From Streptomyces flavochromogenes (lineage in GTDB: Bacteria > Actinomycetota > Actinomycetes > Streptomycetales > Streptomycetaceae): a DNA stretch of 64,000 bases. The notes under the pieces were generated by a model that saw only the letters and a list, made by a program, of their open reading frames with translations, was not told the DNA's origin and searched no databases. The stretch lies in NCBI RefSeq assembly GCF_000717595.1, contig NZ_JNZO01000009.1:107362-171361 (forward strand). The letters are read 5' to 3'. This document shows positions 8,545 through 17,404 of this stretch, one piece after another. Position 1 is the first letter of the stretch, and each line of letters begins with the position of its first letter. Made by a program: the position numbers and the translations under genes.

Positions 8545-10086
8545 GTGAGCAGAATCACCACCTCAGAGCGCGGTGACATACCGCTTCCGGAAGACGAAGC
8601 GGAGACCGGCACCCCTGGTGGGAACGGGTTCCGACGGGCCCTGAGCAGCGTCGGGCTCCTCGTCGCCGTCGGTTCGGGCGCGCTCCTCGCGGTCGGCGCC
8701 TTCCTGGGCCTCTATGTGCGCCCCACGTCCGACGACTGGTGCGCCCTCTGGAAGGCCCGCGACATGGGCCCGTTCGGGCTGGTCTCGGACTTCTACAACA
8801 CCCAGAACGGCCGCGTCACCAACGCCTTCCTCAGCGGCGTGATCTACGCGGACGACATGCTGGGCCCGAAGCTGCTGCCCGCCTTCCTGGTGGTGGCGCT
8901 CGGCGTCGCGCTCTTCCTGCTCGCCCGCGCCGCGCTGCGCGCCCTCGGCCGTCCGCAGCCCCCCGCGGTGCTGCTCGTGGCCGCCGTGGGCCTCATCGAG
9001 GCGCTGCTGTTCTTCGCCGGTACGCGCGCCTACCAGGTGCTGCTGTGGGCCCCGGCGACCATTTCCCACACGCTGCCGAGCGTGATCGGCCTCTGGGCCG
9101 TGGTCGTCGCCGTGCTCGCGGCCCGGAGCCCGCGCGGCCGCGTCGCCGCCGTGGCGACGGCGGTCCTCATCGGCATGGCGATAGGAACGCTCAGCGAGCC
9201 GTTCACCATGGTGGCCGGCATCTCCGCGGCCGCCGTCGGAGTCCTCTGCCTGCCCCGCCTGGGCTGGGCGAAGGACTGGTACGTCTCCACCTGGTGCGCC
9301 GCCGCCTGCGTCGGTCTCGCGGGCGGCCTCGCCCTCCTCTACACCTCTCCCGGTGCGCAGTGGCGGCGCGCCCAGGTGCCGAAGAAGCCGCTGACGCTCT
9401 CGGAGGCGGGCGAGATCGTCCACGACTGGTGGCGCATGTGGCAGACGATCACCGACCAGTGGGCGTACGCGGGGGCCCTGGCCGTCGGCGTCCTGCTGGG
9501 TCTGGGCCTCGTCTTCGCCGGCCCGTCCCGTGACCGCGCCGCCGCCCCCGCCGGGCGGCGCCGCCCGCGGGGCGTGACGGTCGTGGCGGCGCTCCTGCCG
9601 CTGCCGCTGCTCGCCCTCGCGAGCCTGGGCGTCGCCTACGGCCTGCGCAGCGGGTACGGCGTGACCGGCTGGACGTACGCCCGCACCTGGACGAACTTCC
9701 TCGTCCCGATGCTGCTCATCCTCTTCGCGTACGGCACGTGGGCCGGCTACCGGCTCGGTCAGCGGCTCCAGGCCCCCCGGCCCGCCGTCCGCGCCGCCCG
9801 TGCGGTCACGCTGCTCGCGGCGGGAGGACTCGCCGTGGCGAGTGCGATCGCCCTGGTGCAGCCGGTGTACTCGACGACCACGGGCACGGTGGCGCGGGGC
9901 ATCGCCTGGGACCGGCAGAACGCTCAGATCCGCGCGGACATCGCGAACGGCGCCACGGAGGTGACGTACCGCCCCATGCACATCGGCTGGCTCGCGGAAC
10001 CCTTCTTCACCAAGGTGTACGAGCGCGACTGGGCGGCCCAGTGCGCGGCCCGCTACTACGAGGTGGACCGGCTCAACCGTCCCTGA
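8545..10086 (+). CDS. multi-pass membrane protein, putative GT-C transferase (DUF6056-like)
   Basis: A 513-residue protein with about 10-11 hydrophobic helices. Just after the first helix lies RPTSDDW (around residues 55-61), an acidic pair in the first extracytoplasmic loop. That is the hallmark position of catalytic residues in GT-C glycosyltransferases that use lipid-phosphate sugars. I think it belongs to DUF6056, but this is recall. The GTG at 8545 is chosen because GGGGAG lies about 9 bases upstream; the upstream ATG at 8485 has no ribosome site. It is divergent from a GtrA/GtrB pair, so it is the natural third component that transfers the flipped sugar outside the cell. The acceptor is not known. 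Confidence 0.8.
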   Translation: MSRITTSERGDIPLPEDEAETGTPGGNGFRRALSSVGLLVAVGSGALLAVGAFLGLYVRPTSDDWCALWKARDMGPFGLVSDFYNTQNGRVTNAFLSGVIYADDMLGPKLLPAFLVVALGVALFLLARAALRALGRPQPPAVLLVAAVGLIEALLFFAGTRAYQVLLWAPATISHTLPSVIGLWAVVVAVLAARSPRGRVAAVATAVLIGMAIGTLSEPFTMVAGISAAAVGVLCLPRLGWAKDWYVSTWCAAACVGLAGGLALLYTSPGAQWRRAQVPKKPLTLSEAGEIVHDWWRMWQTITDQWAYAGALAVGVLLGLGLVFAGPSRDRAAAPAGRRRPRGVTVVAALLPLPLLALASLGVAYGLRSGYGVTGWTYARTWTNFLVPMLLILFAYGTWAGYRLGQRLQAPRPAVRAARAVTLLAAGGLAVASAIALVQPVYSTTTGTVARGIAWDRQNAQIRADIANGATEVTYRPMHIGWLAEPFFTKVYERDWAAQCAARYYEVDRLNRP

Positions 10087-10159
10087 CGCCCGGCGGACAC
10101 CCGCTCGACGGCCTCGTCCGGCGTGTCGCGTCGGACACATCCGGCCGCCACGCCGAACC

Positions 10160-10199
10160 CCTCTCCCCCGATTCCGGCCTCCGGAACCCGGGGGAGAGG
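10160..10199 (+). terminator. rho-independent-type terminator
   Basis: A perfect 10-bp stem (CCTCTCCCCC / GGGGGAGAGG) with an inner CCGG/CCGG pairing lies 74 bases after the stop of the multi-membrane gene. Confidence 0.7.
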
Positions 10200-10467
10200 T
10201 GTGTTCCCCGTCACTCCGGGGAGGCGTCCGCAAGAGGGTGTGAGGTACCGTCCCGGGACTCACGGCCCCGTGTGGGCGCCGCTGATCAGTCAACGCCCGT
10301 ACGGGCGACTCCTGACGCGTGAGAATGGTTGCCCCCGCGAACGCGGCCCGCCCGTCACGATCAGGACACGGCACATGCCGTAACCGCCGGAAGGCGCGAC
10401 AAACCGGGTGGGGAACACCAGGTAGCTTGGGTGTGTCTGGAGGAAAGACAAGTGGATCGAGGTGCAA
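10200..10467 (+). promoter_or_regulatory. leader/promoter region of the GT2-TagF gene
   Basis: No ORF is supported. The region includes a 14-bp perfect palindrome CGCCCGTACGGGCG (10294-10307) and a possible ECF-type promoter, GGAAC (10412-10416), 18 bases, GTCT (10435-10438), ending 30 bases before the start codon. The same GGAAC-N18-GTC arrangement occurs upstream of mreB. Both assignments are by eye. Confidence 0.35.
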
Positions 10468-13332
10468 GTGCCTGACGTCTCCGTGGTCGTCATCGCATAC
10501 AACGACGCAGAGCGTCTGCCGACGGCCGTACAGTCGGTGCTGGATCAGACCCTGCACAGCGTCGAAGTCGTGATCGTCGACGACTGCAGCAAGGACGACA
10601 CCTTCGCCGTGGCCCAGGCGCTCGCCGCCGGGAACCCTGACCGGGTCAGAGCGTTCCAGCTGCCAGAGAACAGTGGCGGCTGCGGTGCGCCCCGCAACTT
10701 CGGCATCCAGCAGTGCGCCGGCGCCTACGTCATGTTCCTCGACAGCGACGACGTGCTCGAGCGCAACGCCTGCCGCAACATGCTGGAGGCCGCCGAGGGC
10801 ACCGGCTCCGACATCGTCTCCGGCCTCTGCGTCCGCGTGCACCTCGACAGCCGCAACCAGAAGCGGACCTCCTGGTACCCCTGGCTCTACTCGGCGACCC
10901 GGACCATCGAGTCGATCACCGAGCTGCCGGACCTGCTGACCTTCGACACCCTGTCGACGAACAAGTGCTACCGCCGCGAGTTCCTCCTGGAGTCCGGGCT
11001 GGAGTTCCCGGTCGGGATCCACTACGAGGACCTGCTCTTCTCGGCCCAGGCCTACGTCGCCGCGAGCCGGATCACGCTCATCCCCAACACGGTCTACTAC
11101 TGGAACGTGCAGGAGAGCGCCGCCGCCAAGTCGATCAGCAACAGGCGCCACGAGATCGCCAACTTCGTGCACCGCATGGAGATCCACCGGCGCGTGGACG
11201 CCCTGCTGGAGAGCAAGGGCTACGACGAGCTCAAGTACCGCAAGGACATCAAGTTCCTCAAGCACGACCTGGTCCTCCACTTCCGTGACCTGGCGCTGCT
11301 CGACGAGGACTACCGGCGTGAGTTCGCCGCGGTCGCCAACGGCTACCTCGCCGAGATCGACCCGCAGGCGTACGACGAGGTGCAGCGCATGCACGCCATC
11401 TGCGCCTACCTGCTGAGCAAGGAGGACTGGACCAACCTCCTCCCGGCCACCGACGCGCTCACCAACTCCGGTCGCCTCACCTCCCCGCTCGCGGAGAAGG
11501 ACGGGCAGGTCTACTGGTGCGCCGAGCACCTGGACACCGAGCAGGGCCGTCAGATCCTGGACGTCACCGCGTCCAACTTCCACAGCCGGCCGCTGACCTC
11601 GATCGTCCTGGGCAACCGGCTGACCTCGTACTCCAGCGCCGACGGCGTCGTCAGCCTCTCGGGCCGTGTGGTCAACCCGCTGGGCCGGATCAGCCCCGAC
11701 GCGGAGATCAGCGCGGTGCTCGAGATCTCGGCCCGCCGCAGCGTCGGCGGCAAGACCGCCCGCATCCCCGTCACCACGATCCGCCACGCCGGCGAGCACA
11801 TCGAGTGGGAGGGCCGGGCCGACATCGCCCGCACCGTCCGCCCCCTCGGCATCATCGACGCCGTCTGGGACGTCCGTCTGATCCTCATGGTCGACGGCCA
11901 GCGGCTCAGGACCCGGGTGTCCGTCGGCGGGACACCCATCGACGAGGCCGGCACCCTGCGGATCCGACCGCGTCTCACCCAGCTGGTCTCCGACCGCTTC
12001 GTGCCCGAGGTCACCAAGAAGGGCAACCTGTCGTACGTCCTCGGTGCCGAGGGCAAGGCGGCCGTGCACACCTCGGCGATGATCGAGGGCGCCATGCACG
12101 GGCGCGCCGCCGGACTCGCGAAGACCAGTCTGAAGCGCCTGCTCAAGGCGAAGAAGGACCTGCGTTCGGGCGAGACCAAGCTGCGCGTCTACCACGAGTT
12201 CTACAGCAAGCTGCCGATCCGCAAGGGCCTGGTCGTCTTCGAGAGCCACCTCGGCAAGCAGTACAGCGACAGCCCCAAGGCGATCTACGAGGAGATGCGC
12301 CGTCAGGGCATCCCGTTCGAGGCCGTCTGGTCGTACGCCGGCGCCAAGCCGACGGGCTTCCCCGAGGACGCCACCCTGGTGGAGCGCTGGAGCTGGCAGT
12401 ACCTGCGCGCGCTCGCCCAGGCCGAGTTCTGGATCGACAACCAGGGCTTCCCGCTGCGCCTCACCAAGCGCCCGGGGACCACGTACATCCAGACGTGGCA
12501 CGGCACCGCCCTCAAGCGGATGGGCTTCGACGAGCCCACCACGAAGGCGCGCGGCCTGGCCTCGGCGGCCTCCTTCCAGCAGGCCCTGGACCGCTTCGAC
12601 CACTTCCTGATCCGTGGTGAGCACGACCGGCGCACCCTCGCCCGGGGCTTCCGCCTCCGCGACGAGGTGCTGCTGCCCGTCGGCTACCCGCGCAACGACG
12701 ACCTCGCCGAGGCGCGCCGCAAGGAGACCGAGACGGGTCACCGGGACCGTGGTCCGCTCGCGGCCGAGCTGGGCATCGACCCGGAGAAGAAGGTCCTGCT
12801 CTACGCGCCGACCTTCCGCGCCGCCCCCGGTGGCAAGGTGCGCGCCTTCCAGGCTCCCTTCGACGTCGAGGAGTTCGCGGAGCGCTTCGGCGACACCCAC
12901 CAGCTGCTGATCAGGACGCACTACCTGAACAGTGTGACGCTGCCGCCGTCGGTCCGGGGACGGGTCATCGACGTCTCCCGCCACCACGACATCACTCCGC
13001 TGCTCGCCCTCGCGGACGGGCTGATCACCGACTACTCGTCCGTGATGTTCGACTACGGGCTGCTCGACCGCCCGATGATCTTCTTCACGTACGACTACGA
13101 CGAGTACGCCAAGGAGAACCGCGGCACCTACTTCGACCTGAAGGAGCGCGCTCCCGGCCCTGTCGTGGCCACGGAGGAGGAACTCTTCGGAGTGATCGCC
13201 AACTTCAAGGACGAGGCCGACACCAAGTACGCGGCGGCCCGCCAGCGGTTCAACACGGAGTTCAGCGAGTACGACCGGGGCGACGCGGCGCGTCGGATCG
13301 TCGCCAAGTTCTTCACCAGGAGCGGGAAGTGA
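10468..13332 (+). CDS. bifunctional GT2 glycosyltransferase / CDP-glycerol glycerophosphotransferase
   Basis: A 954-residue two-domain enzyme. Residues 1 to about 240 are a GT-A domain (VSVVVIAYNDAERLP, DDCSKDDT, MFLDSDDVLE). A central beta-rich linker of about 300 residues follows. Residues about 570-950 are TagB/TagF-like, with TWHGTALKRMGF, VLLYAPTFRA and ITDYSSVMFDYGLLDRPMIFF. It should build a poly(polyol phosphate) or glycosylated teichoic-acid-like polymer at the cytoplasmic membrane face. The GTG at 10468 is preferred because GAGG lies 5 bases upstream; the in-frame GTG at 10462 is possible. Its stop overlaps the next gene (GTGA), so the two are co-translated. A paralogous GT2 without the TagF part is encoded at 15586-17259. 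Confidence 0.92.
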   Translation: MPDVSVVVIAYNDAERLPTAVQSVLDQTLHSVEVVIVDDCSKDDTFAVAQALAAGNPDRVRAFQLPENSGGCGAPRNFGIQQCAGAYVMFLDSDDVLERNACRNMLEAAEGTGSDIVSGLCVRVHLDSRNQKRTSWYPWLYSATRTIESITELPDLLTFDTLSTNKCYRREFLLESGLEFPVGIHYEDLLFSAQAYVAASRITLIPNTVYYWNVQESAAAKSISNRRHEIANFVHRMEIHRRVDALLESKGYDELKYRKDIKFLKHDLVLHFRDLALLDEDYRREFAAVANGYLAEIDPQAYDEVQRMHAICAYLLSKEDWTNLLPATDALTNSGRLTSPLAEKDGQVYWCAEHLDTEQGRQILDVTASNFHSRPLTSIVLGNRLTSYSSADGVVSLSGRVVNPLGRISPDAEISAVLEISARRSVGGKTARIPVTTIRHAGEHIEWEGRADIARTVRPLGIIDAVWDVRLILMVDGQRLRTRVSVGGTPIDEAGTLRIRPRLTQLVSDRFVPEVTKKGNLSYVLGAEGKAAVHTSAMIEGAMHGRAAGLAKTSLKRLLKAKKDLRSGETKLRVYHEFYSKLPIRKGLVVFESHLGKQYSDSPKAIYEEMRRQGIPFEAVWSYAGAKPTGFPEDATLVERWSWQYLRALAQAEFWIDNQGFPLRLTKRPGTTYIQTWHGTALKRMGFDEPTTKARGLASAASFQQALDRFDHFLIRGEHDRRTLARGFRLRDEVLLPVGYPRNDDLAEARRKETETGHRDRGPLAAELGIDPEKKVLLYAPTFRAAPGGKVRAFQAPFDVEEFAERFGDTHQLLIRTHYLNSVTLPPSVRGRVIDVSRHHDITPLLALADGLITDYSSVMFDYGLLDRPMIFFTYDYDEYAKENRGTYFDLKERAPGPVVATEEELFGVIANFKDEADTKYAAARQRFNTEFSEYDRGDAARRIVAKFFTRSGK

Positions 13333-14498
13333 CCCACCAGACCACCGTGTCAGGCCGCGACATCTTCATCGTCTCCAACAGCGTGGACGAGATGGGCGGT
13401 GTCACGACCTGGACCCACCAGATGGCCAGGGAGTTCACCGCCCGGGGCCACCGGGTCCACGTCATCGGCATCACCCCGGCCCCCGAGGGACGCCGGCACG
13501 AGTTCCCCGACGCGCTGCCGTACGACACCACCACGCTGTACGACGGGCACCCGCCGCAGGTCCGCCCGCTGCGCGGACTCAAGGGCAAGCTCAACGCGGC
13601 CGAGCGCCGGCGCCACGCGGCGCGCGCCGCCGGCATGCGCGAGCGCGCCGACCGGATGACGGCTCTCTTCGCCGCCGCCCGGCCCGGGGCCGTCGTGATC
13701 GTGACCCAGGTCTGGGCGATGGAGTGGGTGTCCCTCGCCGACACGAAGAACCTCGTCGTCATCGGTATGAGCCACGAGTCGTACGCCGCCAGCGCAGGCT
13801 CCTCCCGGCTCGGCCGGGTGAAGCGGTACTACAAGGACGTCGACCGGCTCCTCGTTCTCACCCCGGGCGACGCGGACCAGTGGATCCGAGCGGGCATGGA
13901 CAACATCGGGCACATGCCCAACGCGTTGCCCTTCATGCCCGACGCTCCGGCGCCGCGCACCGAGAAGGTCGTCGCCTGCATCGGTCGCCTCTCGCACGAG
14001 AAGGGGGTGGACATGCTGCTCGACAGCTGGGCCGAGATCGCGTCCCACCACCCCGACTGGAAGCTGCGGATCTACGGCGCCGGTGACGAGGAGGACGCGC
14101 TGCGGCAGCGGACCACCCTCCTCGGGCTCGACGAGTCCGTGGAGTGGATGGGGCGCACCAACGATGTCCTCGGGGCCCTCTCCCAGGCCTCGGTGTTCGC
14201 CCAGGCCTCCCGGGCCGAGGGCTTCCCGATCACCCTGCTGGAGGCGATGGCGGCGGGCGTACCGTGTGCCGCTTTCGACTGCGCACCGGGTGTCCAGGAG
14301 ATCATCCGTGACGGCGAGGACGGTCTGCTCGCCCGTCTCGGCAACACGATGGAGCTCGGCGGTCACATCAGCGCGCTGATCACCGACAAGGAACTGCGGG
14401 ACCGGATGGGCGACGCGGCCTTCGAGAACGTGAAGCGGTACGCCGCCGACGAGATCACCGACCGCTGGGAGGCGCTCTTCGCCTTCCTGGAGCGCTGA
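13329..14498 (+). CDS. GT4 family glycosyltransferase (GT-B fold)
   Basis: A 389-residue enzyme. The C-terminal nucleotide-sugar domain is clear: ACIGRLSHEKGVDMLLDSW near residue 217, then SRAEGFPITLLEAMAAGVPCAAFD with the E-x7-E motif, then GVQEIIRDGEDGLL. The N-terminal acceptor domain starts VSGRDIFIVSNSVDEMGGVTTWTHQMARE. The GTG start overlaps the stop of the GT2-TagF gene by 4 bases (GTGA), indicating coupling. It probably adds a sugar to the same wall polymer, either as linkage-unit or side-chain transferase. A strong bidirectional hairpin follows. Confidence 0.92.
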   Translation: MTHQTTVSGRDIFIVSNSVDEMGGVTTWTHQMAREFTARGHRVHVIGITPAPEGRRHEFPDALPYDTTTLYDGHPPQVRPLRGLKGKLNAAERRRHAARAAGMRERADRMTALFAAARPGAVVIVTQVWAMEWVSLADTKNLVVIGMSHESYAASAGSSRLGRVKRYYKDVDRLLVLTPGDADQWIRAGMDNIGHMPNALPFMPDAPAPRTEKVVACIGRLSHEKGVDMLLDSWAEIASHHPDWKLRIYGAGDEEDALRQRTTLLGLDESVEWMGRTNDVLGALSQASVFAQASRAEGFPITLLEAMAAGVPCAAFDCAPGVQEIIRDGEDGLLARLGNTMELGGHISALITDKELRDRMGDAAFENVKRYAADEITDRWEALFAFLER

Positions 14499-14524
14499 CG
14501 GTCCACCGAGAGCGGTAGCGAAGC

Positions 14525-14559
14525 GGAAGGGCCGGGGAGTCGAACTCCCCGGCCCTTCC
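14525..14559. terminator. bidirectional terminator
   Basis: A perfect 16-bp stem (GGAAGGGCCGGGGAGT / ACTCCCCGGCCCTTCC) with a 3-base loop lies between the convergent GT4 gene and galE, and can serve both. Confidence 0.85.
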
Positions 14560-14582
14560 TCTGCTTTCGCCCGACCGAGAGG

Positions 14583-15569
14583 TCAGACCGCCGCGCCGCG
14601 GCGCGCGACCCAGCCGGCCCAGGCCGAGGAGATCATGTCGCGCACGTCGTGACGGGCCTTCCAGCCCAGCTCCGACTCGATGCGGTCGGCGGCGGCGACG
14701 ACCCGGGCGGGGTCACCGGCGCGGCGCGGGGTGACGAGCGGCTCGCTGGTGTGACCGGTGATCTCGTTGATCAGCTCGACCATCTCGGTGACGGAGACGC
14801 CCTCGCCCCGGCCGATGTTGACCGTCAGGTCGCGCGGCTCGCCCGCCTCGGCCCACTCCGCGAGCTTGCGCGCGGCGACCAGGTGCGCGTCGGCCAGGTC
14901 CTCGACGTGGATGTAGTCACGGATGCAGGTGCCGTCGGGCGTGTCGTAGTCGTCGCCGAAGATGCGCGGGGCCTCCCCCGCGTCCAGGCGCTCGAAGACC
15001 ATCGGGACCAGGTTGAAGACCCCGGTGTCGGCCAGCTCGGGGGTCGCGGCGCCGGCCACGTTGAAGTAACGCAGGCAGGCCGTGGAGATGCCGTACGCCG
15101 CGCCGGCGGCGCGCACCAGCCACTCACCGGCCAGCTTGGTCTCGCCGTACGGGCTCAGCGGCAGGCAGGGGGTCTCCTCGGTGACGAGGTCGACGTCCGG
15201 CATGCCGTAGACGGCGGCGGAGGAGGAGAAGAGGAAGTTGCGCACGCCGGCGGCGGCGACGGCCTCCAGGAGGACCGTGAGACCGATGACGTTCTCGCGG
15301 TAGTAGTGCAGCGGCAGCTCGACGGACTCGCCGACCTGCTTCTTCGCGGCGAGGTGGACGACGCCGGTCACGCCGTGCTCGGCGATCGTGCGGTCCAGGA
15401 CCTCGCGGTCGAGCGTGGAGCCGACCACCAGGGGGACACCCTCCGGCACCCGCTCCTCGTACCCCGTGGACAGGTCGTCCAGGACGACGACCCGCTCGCC
15501 CGCCAGCGTCATGGCGCGGACCACGTGAGAGCCGATGTATCCGGCGCCACCGGTGATCAGATAAGTCAT
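14583..15569 (-). CDS. galE: UDP-glucose 4-epimerase
   Basis: A 328-residue SDR-extended enzyme interconverting UDP-glucose and UDP-galactose. The Rossmann motif GGAGYIGS is at residues 7-14, the catalytic pair is in SPYGETK (YxxxK), and FSSSAAVYG precedes it. The ATG at 15569 gives MTYLITGGAGYIG. Only 16 bases separate it from the stop of the upstream GT2, so they form an operon. Within this block it likely supplies UDP-Gal or a related sugar for surface glycan, although a role in general galactose metabolism is also possible. Confidence 0.95.
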   Translation of the reverse strand: MTYLITGGAGYIGSHVVRAMTLAGERVVVLDDLSTGYEERVPEGVPLVVGSTLDREVLDRTIAEHGVTGVVHLAAKKQVGESVELPLHYYRENVIGLTVLLEAVAAAGVRNFLFSSSAAVYGMPDVDLVTEETPCLPLSPYGETKLAGEWLVRAAGAAYGISTACLRYFNVAGAATPELADTGVFNLVPMVFERLDAGEAPRIFGDDYDTPDGTCIRDYIHVEDLADAHLVAARKLAEWAEAGEPRDLTVNIGRGEGVSVTEMVELINEITGHTSEPLVTPRRAGDPARVVAAADRIESELGWKARHDVRDMISSAWAGWVARRGAAV

Positions 15570-15585
15570 AGTGCCCCAAACCCTT

Positions 15586-17259
15586 TCACTGTGAACTGCG
15601 GGCAAGCCGACGGAGCCGGGCCCTGACCGCCCGGAAACCGTCCCGGGCTCCGGGTGCGATGCGTACCGCCAGGGATCCGTTCGCCGTGGCGTACTGCTGC
15701 ACCAGAAGTACACCGTACCGGCTGCTCGGAAGCACCGAGCGCCGCTGGGATCCGTCCGGCGGGCGCAGTGAGGTGGTGAACGTCTCTCCGTTCGCACACG
15801 TCACGGTGACGCCGATGTCCCACAGCTGGACGCCCTCACGGCCGCGCGTCCGGCCGCTGCCGGCGAGCCCGGTGAACCGGACGGGGACGCGGGCGGACCA
15901 ACCGTTCTCCGCCCCGACGGCGCCGTCCCGACCGTCCGCGCGGTCCGTCGCGGGGACGGGGCGCAGCTCGGCGCGTTCCGTCCGCGCGGGCTCGGTGTCG
16001 CCACGCGGCACGAAGGCGAGTTCGGCTGTCCGGGGGCCGGCCTCGGCCAGCCGTCCGTACAGGTCGCGGACGGTGAACAGCAGTTCGCCGCCGCCACCGG
16101 TGCGCAGCCGCGCGTCCACGACGAGCGGCAGCTCGTCCAGCGGCAGCCCCTCGACGCCGTCCAGCCGGGCCTCCGGCAGGTCGTCGGCCCAGAAGGCGGC
16201 GGAGCGGCCGCCCGCGTACGGAGGGAGCAGGCGGGCCGGGTTGGCGGCCAGCCGGGAGAGCCGGAGCAGATCGCGCGGCTCCTTCGCCGCCAGCAGGAAG
16301 CGGGCGATCCAGCGGGCGGGGGCGACCGCTGCGGCGACCTCCGGCTCCGCGAAGCCGGCCAGGTGCTGCCGGGTGAGTTCCCACCACTCGGCCCGGTGGG
16401 CTGCGTCGCGCAGCCGCAGGTCCCGGGCGTACATGCGCAGGTCGTGTTCGAGGAACTTGGTGCGGCAGGCCGCCGCGAGCTCCGCGCGACCGGCCCGGGC
16501 GAAGGTCTCGACGGCCGCCCGGTGGGCGGCGATCCGGGCCTGCCAGTTGGAGACGCCTTCCCGGTCGAGCGAGATCGACAGCTGGGCGGCGGCGCGGCGG
16601 ACGTGCCAGACGTACACGGTCTCGGGGATCACGGCGACGCGGGGAGCGGCCGCGTACACCCGGGCGGTGAAGAGGAAGTCCTCGTAGACGAAGCGCCCCT
16701 CGGGGAAGAGGATGCCGTGCTCGGTGAGGAAGGCCCGGTCGTAGATCTTGTTGACGCAGAGGGTGTCGTGGACCAGGGGGCGGAGCTCGTCGGGCGTCTC
16801 CAGGACGGCGGGCTCCCGGTAGAGCGCGGGCTGCCAGCGGACGTCCCGGCCCTCGGGAAGCTCACGTCGTACGCAGACACCCACGGCCACCTCGGTGCCG
16901 TGCCGGTCCGCGGCGGCGACCAGGGCCTCGGCGGCGCCGGCCGGCAGGATGTCGTCGCTGTCCAGGAACATGACGTACGGGGCCGTGGCGGCCCGGATGC
17001 CGTCGTTGCGGGGGGAGCCGCAGCCGCCGCTGTTCTCCGTGCGGTGCACCACGCGCAGCCGGGGGTGCCGGGCGGCGAGTTCGTCGAGCACCCGGGCCGT
17101 GCTGTCCTGGGAGCAGTCGTCGACCGCCACGACCTCCGCCACGACGGGACCCTGGTCGAGCGCGGACCTGATCGCCTCCCCCACCAGCTCCTCGTCGTTG
17201 TAGGCGATGACGACGACACTGAGCCGACCTGCGGTCTCGGGCGGGGGCGCTGTACTCAC
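15586..17259 (-). CDS. GT2 family glycosyltransferase, long form
   Basis: A 557-residue protein. The N-terminal GT-A domain (LSVVVIAYNDEELV, DDCSQDST, MFLDSDDILP, NSGGCGSPRNDGIRAA) resembles the N-terminus of the GT2-TagF fusion at 10468. The central part (residues about 240-330) is helical, and the C-terminal 200 residues are predicted beta-rich, like the linker of the fusion protein, but there is no TagF domain. The GTG at 17259 is preceded by AGGA at spacing 7. It is cotranscribed with galE. It likely works on the same teichoic-acid-like polymer. Acceptor specificity is unknown. Confidence 0.88.
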   Translation of the reverse strand: MSTAPPPETAGRLSVVVIAYNDEELVGEAIRSALDQGPVVAEVVAVDDCSQDSTARVLDELAARHPRLRVVHRTENSGGCGSPRNDGIRAATAPYVMFLDSDDILPAGAAEALVAAADRHGTEVAVGVCVRRELPEGRDVRWQPALYREPAVLETPDELRPLVHDTLCVNKIYDRAFLTEHGILFPEGRFVYEDFLFTARVYAAAPRVAVIPETVYVWHVRRAAAQLSISLDREGVSNWQARIAAHRAAVETFARAGRAELAAACRTKFLEHDLRMYARDLRLRDAAHRAEWWELTRQHLAGFAEPEVAAAVAPARWIARFLLAAKEPRDLLRLSRLAANPARLLPPYAGGRSAAFWADDLPEARLDGVEGLPLDELPLVVDARLRTGGGGELLFTVRDLYGRLAEAGPRTAELAFVPRGDTEPARTERAELRPVPATDRADGRDGAVGAENGWSARVPVRFTGLAGSGRTRGREGVQLWDIGVTVTCANGETFTTSLRPPDGSQRRSVLPSSRYGVLLVQQYATANGSLAVRIAPGARDGFRAVRARLRRLARSSQ

Positions 17260-17268
17260 ATCAGGATC

Positions 17269-17396
17269 CTACGGGAGCCCCACGTGCCCCCGGCGTGGAC
17301 GTACGAGGGCCCCCGCGCCCTCCGGCCCGGACGCACGAGAGCCCCCGCACTCCCCGGCTCGGGGGTACGAGGGCCCGCTGCGGCGGTCTTCCCGCC
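17269..17396. repeat. 32-bp degenerate tandem repeat, about four units
   Basis: Units begin at 17269, 17301, 17333 and 17365, each starting close to GTACGAGGGCCCCCGC. The middle two are the best matches. The array fills the gap between obg and the GT2 gene. CCCCCG at 17342 can pair with CGGGGG at 17360, so part of it may double as the obg terminator. Confidence 0.6.
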
Positions 17397-17404
17397 GGGT
17401 CCCG

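Noticed and set aside
8563..12987. 1474-codon open frame on the minus strand
   Set aside because: It is antisense to the multi-membrane and GT2-TagF genes, which have clear domains. It is rich in Asp/Val/Gly/Arg, as expected from an antisense shadow of GC-rich codons.
17269..17396. CRISPR-like array
   Set aside because: The 32-bp periodicity is a direct tandem repeat without unique spacers, and no cas genes are near.
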